A stretch of 55,915 bases of DNA. Origin: Bacteroidia bacterium. GTDB lineage: Bacteria > Bacteroidota > Bacteroidia > NS11-12g > UBA9320. Below the pieces are notes generated by a model. It worked only from the letters and a program-made list of their open reading frames with translations. It did not search any database and was not told where the DNA came from. The number at the start of each line of letters is the position of its first letter. Positions within the stretch are counted from its first letter, which is position 1. The stretch lies in assembly GCA_016779945.1 (NCBI GenBank), contig JADHMR010000005.1, positions 1 to 55,915 of the forward strand, in the 5' to 3' direction. A program made the position numbers and the translations under genes. Of the stretch, positions 44,286 to 53,323 are shown in pieces.

Positions 44286-45142
44286 ATTGTTTGTTCTTGA
44301 TTGTTTAAATGATATTCGACTAATTGAAAAATTGGTTTCTTTTCTATTTTACCAATCGTAAAACGATGATTTGTTGCTACTTCTTCGAGTACGTCTCTAA
44401 AATAATATGCAATCGAGCCAACAAAGTTTATAGGTACTTCTCTAAAGTTATCGTAGCACCAAACATGAATATTGATAAACTTAGCAAGTCCTTGATAAAC
44501 CATGTCTTTCATATAAGGATGATCTTTATGATCGCTAACAAATGGCATGAAACTGGCTAGGTAAACATTGGGATGTTTTTTACGATGGATAGCATCAAAA
44601 ATCCCTTCTTTAGTTAATTCATATTTATCTTGAAACTCTGAATATAATTCTGAGGGCATTCGATGGTACAACCAATCAGCTAGAAGAATTTTTCCAAAAT
44701 AAGAACCACTGCCCTCATCTCCGAGGATATATCCTAATGCAGGTACATGTTCATTAATATTTTTACCATCAAAAAAACATGAATTTGATCCAGTACCAAG
44801 AATACAAGAAATTCCAGGTGTGTATGGTGTAGTAGCAAGTACCGCACCCGTTAAATCGTGGTCAACATCTATTTTTACTGCGGAGGTAAAAAACTGAGAT
44901 AATGCTCTTTCTAAAATAATTTTTCGGTCCGCACTTGAACACCCTGCTCCGTAGAAATAAATTTCTTTAACTTCTGATTTGTAATTCTGAAAAATTTCAT
45001 TTTCTTGTATTTTTTCGAGAATAAATTCAGTACTATGAAAGAATGGGTTGAACCCCATTGTATTTGTTCTATGATGTGTGTTGGATTGATCAATTAAGAT
45101 CCAATCACACTTTGTTGAACCGCTATCAGCAACTAGTATCAT
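44282..45142 (-). CDS. N-acetylglucosamine kinase-like protein (BadF/BadG ATPase family)
   Basis: About 286 residues from ATG 45142, which begins MILVADSGSTKCDWILID; a start at 45163 would lie in the promoter box. The sugar-kinase/actin-fold motifs are DSGSTKCDW (phosphate 1), LGTGSNSCFFDG (phosphate 2) and GYILGDEGSGSYFGK near residue 130. In Bacteroidota such proteins are usually annotated as N-acetylglucosamine kinases for cell-wall recycling; another amino sugar is possible. It precedes pgmB in a two-gene unit. Confidence 0.8.
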   Translation of the reverse strand: MILVADSGSTKCDWILIDQSNTHHRTNTMGFNPFFHSTEFILEKIQENEIFQNYKSEVKEIYFYGAGCSSADRKIILERALSQFFTSAVKIDVDHDLTGAVLATTPYTPGISCILGTGSNSCFFDGKNINEHVPALGYILGDEGSGSYFGKILLADWLYHRMPSELYSEFQDKYELTKEGIFDAIHRKKHPNVYLASFMPFVSDHKDHPYMKDMVYQGLAKFINIHVWCYDNFREVPINFVGSIAYYFRDVLEEVATNHRFTIGKIEKKPIFQLVEYHLNNQEQTI

Positions 45143-45160
45143 TTGGTTTAATCTAGTTAA

Positions 45161-45168
45161 CAAAGTTA
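45161..45168 (-). promoter_or_regulatory. -7 element for the kinase-pgmB unit
   Basis: On the minus strand this reads TAACTTTG, exact TAnnTTTG, 18 nt before ATG 45142. No -33 seen. Confidence 0.45.
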
Positions 45169-45257
45169 ATGTAAATATTACACATTGAGAAGTGTAATTG
45201 AATTTACAAGGCTTAAATTAAGCGTTTTTTAGTAGATTTTTAAGCTAATTATATTTA

Positions 45258-45758
45258 CTAGGGCTTTGGCTCACTGCAAGGGTCGCATTCTAAGTGAATT
45301 TCTAATGAAACATCTGTGGTTTCTTGATTTATATTTATTGTAGCTATAGGTTGAAAAGCTTTATGGATTTCACATTGGTAATCCATCATTTCATCTAAAT
45401 TATTAGATATATTTGACATGTTTGACGAATCTTGTTGATTATTTTCTGGTATGCTAACCTCAATGGCTGGATACCTGTAAACTGAGTATTTTCCATTTAC
45501 TAGACCTGAAATTGAGGCTTTTCCATTTTTGAATTTTTGTGTAATCCCTACATCCTCACGATCTTTATTTTTATGAATATAGAGGATACCATTGAATGGA
45601 CTGGGTGTAGCCAATTTTTTAAGTATTTCATTATTAGGATTTGCACCTTCACAATAATCTGACGTGCTCTGTATATTGAATTCTATTACTCTGTCGTACT
45701 GTCTGACTCCGCAAGATACAATTACAATAGCTGTTGTAATTACCATAAATAATTTCAT
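45258..45758 (-). CDS. lipoprotein of unknown function
   Basis: A 166-residue protein with a lipoprotein signal (MKLFMVITTAIVIVSCGVRQ). The mature part is beta-rich (RVIEFNIQSTSDYCEGANP, NGILYIHKN, GKASISGLVNGKYSVYRYP) and ends in a Cys-rich tail ECDPCSEPKP. The GLVNGKYSVY segment looks like a carboxypeptidase-regulatory or transthyretin-like fold, but no firm family can be given. It is transcribed alone, with a TAAATTTG box 4 nt before its ATG. Confidence 0.6.
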   Translation of the reverse strand: MKLFMVITTAIVIVSCGVRQYDRVIEFNIQSTSDYCEGANPNNEILKKLATPSPFNGILYIHKNKDREDVGITQKFKNGKASISGLVNGKYSVYRYPAIEVSIPENNQQDSSNMSNISNNLDEMMDYQCEIHKAFQPIATININQETTDVSLEIHLECDPCSEPKP

Positions 45759-45762
45759 TACA

Positions 45763-45770
45763 CAAATTTA
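45763..45770 (-). promoter_or_regulatory. -7 element for the 166-residue lipoprotein gene
   Basis: On the minus strand this reads TAAATTTG, exact TAnnTTTG, 4 nt before the ATG at 45758, again a near-leaderless layout. Confidence 0.5.
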
Positions 45771-45816
45771 ATCGAATAGGTTTGATGTTACTAATTTAAA
45801 AATTAAGTAATTTAAC

Positions 45817-46905
45817 TTAGACTTTATCAAAGCTTGACACAACAGATTTTGCAACAGTAGTTGAGGGTATTGATGTACCTAATTTTTTTCGAAGCTCCTG
45901 ATAATCTTGGCTAATTTCATCTTGAGTGTTCTTATCTTCAATTAATTTTTCGATTTCTGATTTGAGTTTTTTAGGATTAAACTCATCTTGAATTAGTTCA
46001 ATGATGCTTTTTTTGTCCAAAATCAAGTTTACTAGCGAAATATATTTTACCTTAATTACTGATCTTCCGATCCAATAACTTATTCGATTAGTGGTATAAC
46101 AGACAATTTGTGGAACACCCATTAGTGCTGTTTCAAGTGTTGCTGTTCCGGAGGTCACTAACGCAAACTTACTTTTACTTAATAAAGCATACATATCGTT
46201 GGGCACAAGTTTAAGTCTGGGGTTAAATTGATGGTAAAATTCGTCATCAAATCCGGGTGCTTGAGCTACTAATATTGGAAGATTTTGGTCTTTTACAGCT
46301 TCAAGCATTATGGGGAGTGCGGTTTTTATTTCTTGTTTTCTGCTTCCAGGCAATAATGCAATTGATTTCTTTTCTTGGGGTGTTGGATTAGATGCTAGGT
46401 AGTTGTCTACGGTCTCTTTACTTGGATTACCTACATAGTTACTTTCTACACCATGAGATTCAAAAAAAGCTTTTTCAAAGGGAAGTATGGAGTATAAGTA
46501 ATCGATATTTTGTTTTATTAAATTGACACGTTTTTCTCGCCAAGCCCAGACTTTTGGTGAAATGTAGTAATGTACTGGTATTCCTTCAGATTTACAAAAT
46601 TTCGCGATTTTAAAGTTAAATCCTGGATAGTCCACGAGAATGATAGCGTCGGGTTTCCAATCCATAATATCGTTCTTGATTTTTTTTAGATTTCGAGCTA
46701 TTTTGAATAAACTGGTCAGAATTTCGACAAATCCCATGATAGCCATTTCCTTTTGGTGTATTAGGAGAGTTTGTCCAGCCATCTGACTTTTATCTCCACC
46801 CATACCTCTGAAATGGGAATTTTTGTCAAGTTTAGAAATTTCTGAAATTACACGAGATGCGTGGTTATCTCCAGAAGTTTCTCCCGAAATAATATAATAA
46901 TTCAT
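45817..46905 (-). CDS. lpxB: lipid-A-disaccharide synthase
   Basis: A 362-residue GT19 glycosyltransferase that joins UDP-2,3-diacylglucosamine and lipid X to make the lipid A disaccharide at the inner membrane. Visible: ISGETSGDNHASRVI at the N-terminus, GMGGDKSQMAG, YPGFNFKIAKFCK, YYISPKVWAWREKRV near 126, LLPGSRKQEI near 190 and VTSGTATLETALMGVPQIV near 253. It follows surE and a small membrane protein gene on the same strand, 4 nt behind the latter. Confidence 0.95.
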   Translation of the reverse strand: MNYYIISGETSGDNHASRVISEISKLDKNSHFRGMGGDKSQMAGQTLLIHQKEMAIMGFVEILTSLFKIARNLKKIKNDIMDWKPDAIILVDYPGFNFKIAKFCKSEGIPVHYYISPKVWAWREKRVNLIKQNIDYLYSILPFEKAFFESHGVESNYVGNPSKETVDNYLASNPTPQEKKSIALLPGSRKQEIKTALPIMLEAVKDQNLPILVAQAPGFDDEFYHQFNPRLKLVPNDMYALLSKSKFALVTSGTATLETALMGVPQIVCYTTNRISYWIGRSVIKVKYISLVNLILDKKSIIELIQDEFNPKKLKSEIEKLIEDKNTQDEISQDYQELRKKLGTSIPSTTVAKSVVSSFDKV

Positions 46906-46909
46906 AGGG

Positions 46910-47194
46910 TTACATTAGTGTAAAATAGACAATTACTAATCCATATAATAAGGTAGCAAATACGACACCTCTACCCGATTTTAATCTGTTTTTGTTTACG
47001 AATCCAAAAAAAGGTATCAAGTTAAATAGTGTTGCAATTTTTAACCAAGGACTAAGTGTACCAGTTAAAAATCCTGTTTTTAGAAATAGCAAATAGGAGA
47101 GGTGCGAAAAATGGTATAGTTTCACTAACCAAAGAATAACAATTGGTATGATTATTCCTATGATTATTCCTAATATGATTTGGTTTTTATTCAT
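46910..47194 (-). CDS. small membrane protein between surE and lpxB
   Basis: 94 residues from ATG 47194, which overlaps the surE stop (ATGA); a start at 47206 would overlap surE more. Three hydrophobic segments are visible: IILGIIIGIIIPIVILWLV, WLKIATLFNLIPFFGFV and VVFATLLYGLVIVYFTL. The first helix contains a duplicated GIII unit encoded by a perfect 12-bp tandem repeat. Function unknown. I recall small membrane proteins in the same place in other Bacteroidota, which suggests a conserved but uncharacterised link to the envelope. Confidence 0.65.
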   Translation of the reverse strand: MNKNQIILGIIIGIIIPIVILWLVKLYHFSHLSYLLFLKTGFLTGTLSPWLKIATLFNLIPFFGFVNKNRLKSGRGVVFATLLYGLVIVYFTLM

Positions 47195-47970
47195 GAAAAA
47201 TCCCAAGAATTGAGGGGTTGAATAGCATGATGGGCTGTAAGATCAAACTGAACAGGTACCAGTGACACATAATTATTAGCTAAAGCCCATTCGTCGGTGT
47301 CTTCACCTTTGTCCATATTGGTAAACTTCCCTGTCAACCAATAGTAGTCTCGGCCATGTGGATCTTGTCTGTGATCAAATTCTTCAACCCATTTAGCTCG
47401 GGCTTGTCTGCATACTTTAACTCCATTTATCTGCTCTTGAGATACATTGGGGATATTGACACTTAAAAGCGTATTTTTTGGCATTCCGTGATGGAATACG
47501 TTTCGAATAATCATTTCCATGTATACTTTAGCTGCACTAAAATCTGCATCCCAACTGAAGTCAAGCAAAGAAAATCCTAATGAGGGTATTCCCTCAATTG
47601 CCCCTTCCATTGCGGCACTCATTGTACCGCTGTAGATTACATTTATCGATGAATTAGATCCGTGATTAATACCACTAACGAGTAGGTCAGGTTTTCGATG
47701 AAGTACTTTATCCACCGCAAGCTTTACACAATCAGCAGGTGTTCCACTACATTGATAACTTTCAATTTCATTCCCAAATTGATTATTCTTGATCATTCGT
47801 AGTGGCTTATTAATAGTGATGGCATGTCCCATTCCACTTTGTGGACTATCGGGAGCTACCACAACCACTTGTCCAAACGCGGACATAACTTCAACCGTAG
47901 CCTTTATTCCTGGAGCGGTTATGCCGTCATCATTGCAAACGAGTATAAGTGGTTTATTTTGATCCTTCAT
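47191..47970 (-). CDS. surE: 5'/3'-nucleotidase SurE
   Basis: A 259-residue metal-dependent nucleotidase important in stationary phase. The N-terminal VCNDDGITAPGI carries the metal-binding Asp pair, followed by APDSPQSGMGHAITIN, VSGINHGSNSSINVIYSGTMSAAMEG and NIPNVSQEQINGVKVCRQ. The length is normal. A near-consensus TACTTTCG box lies 5 nt before the ATG. It is divergent from recN and leads the surE-membrane protein-lpxB unit. Confidence 0.95.
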   Translation of the reverse strand: MKDQNKPLILVCNDDGITAPGIKATVEVMSAFGQVVVVAPDSPQSGMGHAITINKPLRMIKNNQFGNEIESYQCSGTPADCVKLAVDKVLHRKPDLLVSGINHGSNSSINVIYSGTMSAAMEGAIEGIPSLGFSLLDFSWDADFSAAKVYMEMIIRNVFHHGMPKNTLLSVNIPNVSQEQINGVKVCRQARAKWVEEFDHRQDPHGRDYYWLTGKFTNMDKGEDTDEWALANNYVSLVPVQFDLTAHHAIQPLNSWDFS

Positions 47971-48054
47971 TCATGCGAAAGTATAGAAATTTGATTTTAT
48001 ACTAACTAAATCAGATTGACAATAATTTTATCTAAAATTATGATAATATTCACG

Positions 48055-48062
48055 TAATTTTG
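48055..48062 (+). promoter_or_regulatory. -7 element for recN
   Basis: TAATTTTG is an exact TAnnTTTG, 9 nt before ATG 48072. The alternative TTG start at 48060 falls inside it, favouring ATG 48072. Confidence 0.5.
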
Positions 48063-48071
48063 AACCGATAT

Positions 48072-49718
48072 ATGTTATTGAATCTAAACGTCAAAAATTT
48101 CGCACTAATATCTGATGTTAAAATTGATTTTGGTGAAGGAATGAATATTATCACTGGAGAAACTGGAGCAGGTAAATCAATATTAATTGGTGCACTGGGT
48201 CTTGTCTTAGGTAAAAGAGCAGATACCAATTCTCTTCGTAATAATCAAAAAAAGTGTATAATAGAAGCCGAGTTTGATATCAAGAACTATCATTTAAATT
48301 CATTTTTTGAGGCTCACGATTTGGATTATGAAAATCAAACAATGTTTAGAAGAGAGATTAATCCTGCGGGGAAAAGTAGGTCATTTATTAATGATACTCC
48401 CGTAACCTTAAAAATACTACAAGAACTAGGATCTAAGCTAATTGAGATTCATTCACAAAGTGACAACGCTCTTCTTTTTACGACCGATTTTCAGTATAAA
48501 AGTTTAGATTTATTGTCTGGAAGTCATAATAAGCTCAAAGAATATGTCGCAAAGTATCATGCATTTATTCGCAAAAAAGATTTTCTCAACCAACTTAAAA
48601 TAGAGGAGGAGGAGTACAAACGAGAACATGATTATAATCAGTTTTTATTCGATGAATTAAGTCAAGCTAATCTTGAAAATATCGATGAGATTTCGATTAC
48701 TAAAGAATTGGAATTATTGGAAAACGCTGAGCAGTTGATTCAAACATACAAAGAGGCGGACCAATTGATACAATCGAGTGATCATTCTATTGTAAACCAA
48801 TTGTATGAATTGATTAAATTACTTAATGGAAATAAGCTCACTATTTTGAATGATCTACAAGAAAGAATTGATTCAGTTCTGATAGAGCTTCAAGATATTG
48901 GTAATGAGATAAATAATAATGCACTAAGTACGGAGATAAATCCGCAAAGATTAGAGGAATTGAATAACCAAAATAATCAATTATTTAACCTCAAAAATAA
49001 GCATCGTAAATCCTCTCTTGAAGAGTTAAAAGATTTATTAATATCATTAGAAGATAAATTGGTTTTGTCAAGTAAGTTGGAAAATCAAATTGTCGAGCTT
49101 GAATTAGAATTGAAGAATGATGAAAATGAGCTTAGAAAATTAGCCAACACTTTAAGTGAAATTAGAATAAAAAATTGTTCAAAAGTAGAACTATCCGTAA
49201 ATGAACTCCTCGCTCAAATGGGAATGGAACATTCTTTGATTAAATATCAAATTATTAATCAAGATGAACTCAATAGCTATGGTTGTAACCAACTAAACGT
49301 ATTGTTATCTTCAAATAATGGGGAATCATTTAATGAGCTGAAGAAATCGACATCTGGAGGAGAACTGGCAAGAATTAACCTTACATTTAAATATATTTTA
49401 TCAAAATACATGCAGATGCCAACTAGTATTTTTGATGAGATTGATACGGGGGTTAGTGGAGAGATAGCCCGTAAAGTAGGATCTGTCATGAAAAATATGG
49501 CTAATAATCAGCAGTTGATTGTAATTACGCATCTGCCTCAAATAGCTTCCATGGGAAATTATCACAAGCACGTACACAAAACAGATAAAAATAATTTGAT
49601 TGAAACGCAAGTGCGTGATTTAGATGGAAATGAGCGTATTCACGAAATTGCTAAGATGATTAGTGGTGATAATCTAACCAAGCATGCTATCGAGCAGAGT
49701 AAGATGCTTTTGAACTAA
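48072..49718 (+). CDS. recN: DNA repair protein RecN
   Basis: About 548 residues, an SMC-like ATPase in double-strand break repair. N-terminal MLLNLNVKNFALISDVKIDFGEGMNIITGETGAGKS holds Walker A. The middle is a long coiled coil (about 150-380, for example QIVELELELKNDENELRKLAN). The C-terminal ATPase half has STSGGELARINL (signature) and TSIFDEIDTGVSGEIA (Walker B), then VITHLPQIASMG. ATG 48072 is chosen over TTG 48060 by the promoter box and by homology of the N-terminus. Its stop abuts the murF stop with no gap. Confidence 0.95.
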   Translation: MLLNLNVKNFALISDVKIDFGEGMNIITGETGAGKSILIGALGLVLGKRADTNSLRNNQKKCIIEAEFDIKNYHLNSFFEAHDLDYENQTMFRREINPAGKSRSFINDTPVTLKILQELGSKLIEIHSQSDNALLFTTDFQYKSLDLLSGSHNKLKEYVAKYHAFIRKKDFLNQLKIEEEEYKREHDYNQFLFDELSQANLENIDEISITKELELLENAEQLIQTYKEADQLIQSSDHSIVNQLYELIKLLNGNKLTILNDLQERIDSVLIELQDIGNEINNNALSTEINPQRLEELNNQNNQLFNLKNKHRKSSLEELKDLLISLEDKLVLSSKLENQIVELELELKNDENELRKLANTLSEIRIKNCSKVELSVNELLAQMGMEHSLIKYQIINQDELNSYGCNQLNVLLSSNNGESFNELKKSTSGGELARINLTFKYILSKYMQMPTSIFDEIDTGVSGEIARKVGSVMKNMANNQQLIVITHLPQIASMGNYHKHVHKTDKNNLIETQVRDLDGNERIHEIAKMISGDNLTKHAIEQSKMLLN

Positions 49719-50984
49719 CTATAAGTATTTAATAACTCTTTCCATTTTCATGCCTCGACTGCCTTTGATTAAGATTGCTGTATCTTCATAATTCAAGGAT
49801 TTTAGGGTTTCTCCAAGTTTTTCCATCGATGAGAATGTTTCTAAATCGCAGTTTAAGGAAACTTGATTGAAATTTTCACCTAAAAGATAGATCGCTTCAA
49901 ATTCAAATTGTTTCGCCCAAATTAATAAGTCAAGGTGTTCTTTTTTGGCATGATTTCCCATCTCAAACATGTCGCCTAATATTAGAATTTGCTTTTTGTT
50001 GGGCATTTTGCTAAAATTTTCAATAGCAACTTGCATGCTTGATGGATTAGCATTGTATGCATCCAACAAAATATCATTTGAATTTTGGTGTATCCACTGT
50101 GAACGATTATTCTCGGGTATGTATGACTCAATACCAGATTGTATTTCATCAATAGTTAGACCCAATTGTTGTCCAATGGTAATGGCAGCAAGCATGTTGT
50201 CGAGATTATAATCACCCATTAGAGGAGACTTAATCTTTCTATTTTCAACTAAAATCTCAATAGCAGGAACCGTTGATATAATATCTACATTATTCTTAGA
50301 GTAATAATGGATATTTTGGATTGATCTGCTCATTCGTTTTAACCAATCATCATCTTTATTTACCAATGCCACACCATTATTTTTTAAAAGGTAATGATAG
50401 ATCTCACTTTCCTCTTTTGCTACAGCTTCCAGTGTTCCAAAACCTTCTAAATGTTCCTTGCCAATGTTAGTGATTAGTCCGTGAGTGGGAGCGGTTATTT
50501 TACACAATGCTTCGATTTCTCCAGGATGATTTGTTCCAAGTTCGATAATGGCTACTTCACAATCCATTGGAATATTAAGAATAGTAATAGGTACACCAAT
50601 ATGATTGTTAAAATTTCCTTGTGTAGAATGGGCTTTAAATTTTTGTTTTAATACGTTAACAATAAGATTTTTGGTTGTTGTTTTTCCGTTACTACCTCCA
50701 ATAGCAATTATTGGAATATCAAAACATTTTCGGTGAAAGGATGCCAATTCTTGCATAAAAGTTAGCACATCATCGACTAATATTAGCTTGTTATTTTTTT
50801 CTAATTGTTCGTCAACTACAGCATATGATGCTCCTTCTTTTAGTGCATCAATTGCAAACAAATTACCATTAAAATTATCCCCTTTTAAAGCAAAGAAAAT
50901 AGATCCCTTCGCTATAGAGCGACTATCAGTTGTGAATTTATAATCACATTCCGTAAAGAGATTGTAAAATAATTCTAATTGCAC
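49719..50984 (-). CDS. murF: UDP-N-acetylmuramoyl-tripeptide--D-alanyl-D-alanine ligase
   Basis: A 421-residue Mur ligase that adds D-Ala-D-Ala to the peptidoglycan precursor. The initiator is GTG 50984. Visible: DSRSIAKGSIFFALKGDNFNG at the N-terminus, GGSNGKTTTKNLI (P-loop) near residue 93, GTNHPGEIE near 149, NIGKEHLEGFG near 173, DAYNANPSSM near 309 and ILGDMFEMG near 335. Unusually for a cell-wall gene it stands alone, not in a mur-fts cluster. Its 3' end touches recN. Confidence 0.95.
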   Translation of the reverse strand: MQLELFYNLFTECDYKFTTDSRSIAKGSIFFALKGDNFNGNLFAIDALKEGASYAVVDEQLEKNNKLILVDDVLTFMQELASFHRKCFDIPIIAIGGSNGKTTTKNLIVNVLKQKFKAHSTQGNFNNHIGVPITILNIPMDCEVAIIELGTNHPGEIEALCKITAPTHGLITNIGKEHLEGFGTLEAVAKEESEIYHYLLKNNGVALVNKDDDWLKRMSRSIQNIHYYSKNNVDIISTVPAIEILVENRKIKSPLMGDYNLDNMLAAITIGQQLGLTIDEIQSGIESYIPENNRSQWIHQNSNDILLDAYNANPSSMQVAIENFSKMPNKKQILILGDMFEMGNHAKKEHLDLLIWAKQFEFEAIYLLGENFNQVSLNCDLETFSSMEKLGETLKSLNYEDTAILIKGSRGMKMERVIKYL

Positions 50985-51046
50985 TTTTTAACTTACTTGG
51001 TCTGCAGCAAAAGTGTTAATTTAGTGGACGATAAAAAAGCACTCCA

Positions 51047-53323
51047 ATGAGAAAATTAGTATTTGTGTCCATTTTTTTAGTTTACGCTCTAAGTATGAGT
51101 GCTCAATTATTTGAAATTTCTTTTGAACCTAATTTTAAAAACATAAATGGTGAGTCGATTTCTTTAGCGTTGTCAGGTGGTTTAAATCAGCCACAATTTT
51201 CAAATATTGACTTTAATAATGATGGTAAACTAGATTTATTTGTTTTTGATAGAAACGGAAATAAAGCACTTACTTTTATTGCTAAGTCAGTTCATGGAAA
51301 AATAATTTATGACTACGACCCTCAATACGAGGAATTATTTCCCTCTGCTCAGGAGTTTATGCAATTGCATGATTATAACGCGGATGATAAACCAGATCTA
51401 TGGATATATAACGGAGATTCTGTCGTTTTATATCAAAACAATGGTCAAACAATGCCCAGTTTTGACAGAATTAAAGGCTTATTTGCTTTTGATCGTGTGA
51501 ACTATGTGCCTTTTAATCCATTTAAAAAACTTTCCGAGATAAAGGGTTGCCTTCCAGCAATAGTTGATATTGACGGTGATACAGATATTGATTTTATAAC
51601 AAATTTAAACGTTACCGGATCCCAGATGATATTCAATAGAAATACTACTATCGATAGTAATTTTCAATTGGAAAATATCAAGTTTGATATTGTTGATAAG
51701 TGTTTTGGGGGAATTGACGAATTCAATGGTAATCTTATTGTTAATGCTCCTTGTTATTTTTATGAGGCCTATAAACAAAAGAAAAAGCATGTTGCCACCA
51801 AAACCATTTTGTTATTTGATGAAGATGCCGATGGCGATTTAGATTTATTGTTTGGTAGCTCAGAGCGATCTACCAACCCAGTATACTTTTTTAGAAATGG
51901 GAAAGCTGATTTAGAATATTATAAAGACACTTTTTTATCCGTAGATACAGCTTATTTTACTAGTATAATCGAATCTCAACTTCCTGTGTCGCCAGCAATG
52001 TCATACGTGGATGTTAATTTGGATGGTGTTAAAGATTTAATTTTAAGTACCAATGAGATTGACAAATCCTCATATCCTATAATGGAGAGTAACAATTCAA
52101 TTTTGTTTATCAATGATGGGTTGACAAACGATGTTGATTTTGTTTTTGAACAGAATGATTTTCTAGTGGGTGATATGATTGATTATGGTTCTGGTTGTTC
52201 ACCATCATTCGTTGATTTGGATAACGATGGAGATCAAGATTTAATTTTTGCAACCAGTGGAAACCACTATATAACAGGGGATACTTCAGACTTCTTAGTC
52301 TACTTTGAAAACAAAGGTTCGTCGAGTCTACCCGATTTTCAGTTAGTTGATGATAATTATTTGAATTTAAAATCTAAGCATATTAGAGGTATAATGCCAA
52401 CATTTGCTGATATTGATGGCGACAATGATTTAGATTTATTTTTTGGCAAAATGGATGGGTCAATTAGTTTTTATGAGAATATAGGTAATACTGAAAATCC
52501 AGATTTTTCCTACATTACTTCCAATTATGAAAATATTCAAGTTACAAATTATGCTGCTCCATACTTTGATGATTTGAATCGTGACGGGATAATTGATTTG
52601 ATTGTGGGGAGTTATGATGGGACTATTGATTATTACCAAAATACAGGCACTACTGCGAATCCTATCTTTAATCTTACTCGAGATACTTTTGGAGGAATCA
52701 TTGTCAATGAATTAGTCCGAACTTCTAAACTTGGTTCAGATGGACAGATATATGATACCATGGTTTATCAAAACTATGGATTTAGCTCTCCTGTTGTTTT
52801 GCATTGGGAAAATGGTTCTCGTTGTATTGCTGTGGGAAATAACCAAGGACTAGTTCGTGTATATGATCTCAAATCTGATTTGAACGAGAATTTGAATGAA
52901 ATTGAAGATTACATGATAGAATTTCACAGCCAAAAAAAATACACAAAAGATTGGGGAAGAAGAGCTAATCCGTCCAGTTCAGATTTAAATGGTGATGGTT
53001 ATCCAGATATGTTAATTGGTAACGATCGCGGAGGGATGAACTTTGTAAAAGGAAACAAGAAAACAAGTGCAACTCTTGCTAAAGAAAAATTAACTGTATT
53101 CAAAATTATACCAAACCCTGCCAAACACTATTTTAGAATTGAAACAAAATCAAATAGACGAATTCAATACAAGATTTCAGATTTAAGTGGAAGAGTAATA
53201 CAAGAGAGTTCTACATTCTCAGGTGATCGAATTTCGATGGACAAGTTTCCAAATGGAATCTACTTTGTTTCAATCGAAGATGGTTTTAGGAAGTACCACG
53301 TTGAAAAGCTTATTTCTCTATAA
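51047..53323 (+). CDS. FG-GAP/VCBS repeat protein with T9SS sorting domain
   Basis: A 758-residue secreted protein: signal peptide to about residue 20 (LVYALSMSAQ), then many FG-GAP/VCBS-type calcium-loop repeats with D-x-N/D-x-D-G-D motifs, such as DFNNDGKLDLFVFD, DIDGDTDIDF, DEDADGDLDLLFGS, DLDNDGDQDLIFA, DIDGDNDLDLFFG, DLNRDGIIDLIVGS and DLNGDGYPDMLIGN. These form an integrin-like propeller. The end (IIPNPAKHYFRIETKS ... GIYFVSIEDG) is a T9SS sorting domain. Probably a surface-attached or secreted adhesion or binding protein; no catalytic domain seen. Confidence 0.88.
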   Translation: MRKLVFVSIFLVYALSMSAQLFEISFEPNFKNINGESISLALSGGLNQPQFSNIDFNNDGKLDLFVFDRNGNKALTFIAKSVHGKIIYDYDPQYEELFPSAQEFMQLHDYNADDKPDLWIYNGDSVVLYQNNGQTMPSFDRIKGLFAFDRVNYVPFNPFKKLSEIKGCLPAIVDIDGDTDIDFITNLNVTGSQMIFNRNTTIDSNFQLENIKFDIVDKCFGGIDEFNGNLIVNAPCYFYEAYKQKKKHVATKTILLFDEDADGDLDLLFGSSERSTNPVYFFRNGKADLEYYKDTFLSVDTAYFTSIIESQLPVSPAMSYVDVNLDGVKDLILSTNEIDKSSYPIMESNNSILFINDGLTNDVDFVFEQNDFLVGDMIDYGSGCSPSFVDLDNDGDQDLIFATSGNHYITGDTSDFLVYFENKGSSSLPDFQLVDDNYLNLKSKHIRGIMPTFADIDGDNDLDLFFGKMDGSISFYENIGNTENPDFSYITSNYENIQVTNYAAPYFDDLNRDGIIDLIVGSYDGTIDYYQNTGTTANPIFNLTRDTFGGIIVNELVRTSKLGSDGQIYDTMVYQNYGFSSPVVLHWENGSRCIAVGNNQGLVRVYDLKSDLNENLNEIEDYMIEFHSQKKYTKDWGRRANPSSSDLNGDGYPDMLIGNDRGGMNFVKGNKKTSATLAKEKLTVFKIIPNPAKHYFRIETKSNRRIQYKISDLSGRVIQESSTFSGDRISMDKFPNGIYFVSIEDGFRKYHVEKLISL

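Noticed and set aside
45181-45240. Hairpin GCTTA/TAAGC plus T run as a terminator
   Set aside because: The T run is on the plus strand, but both flanking genes are on the minus strand, and the stem is short and AT-rich.
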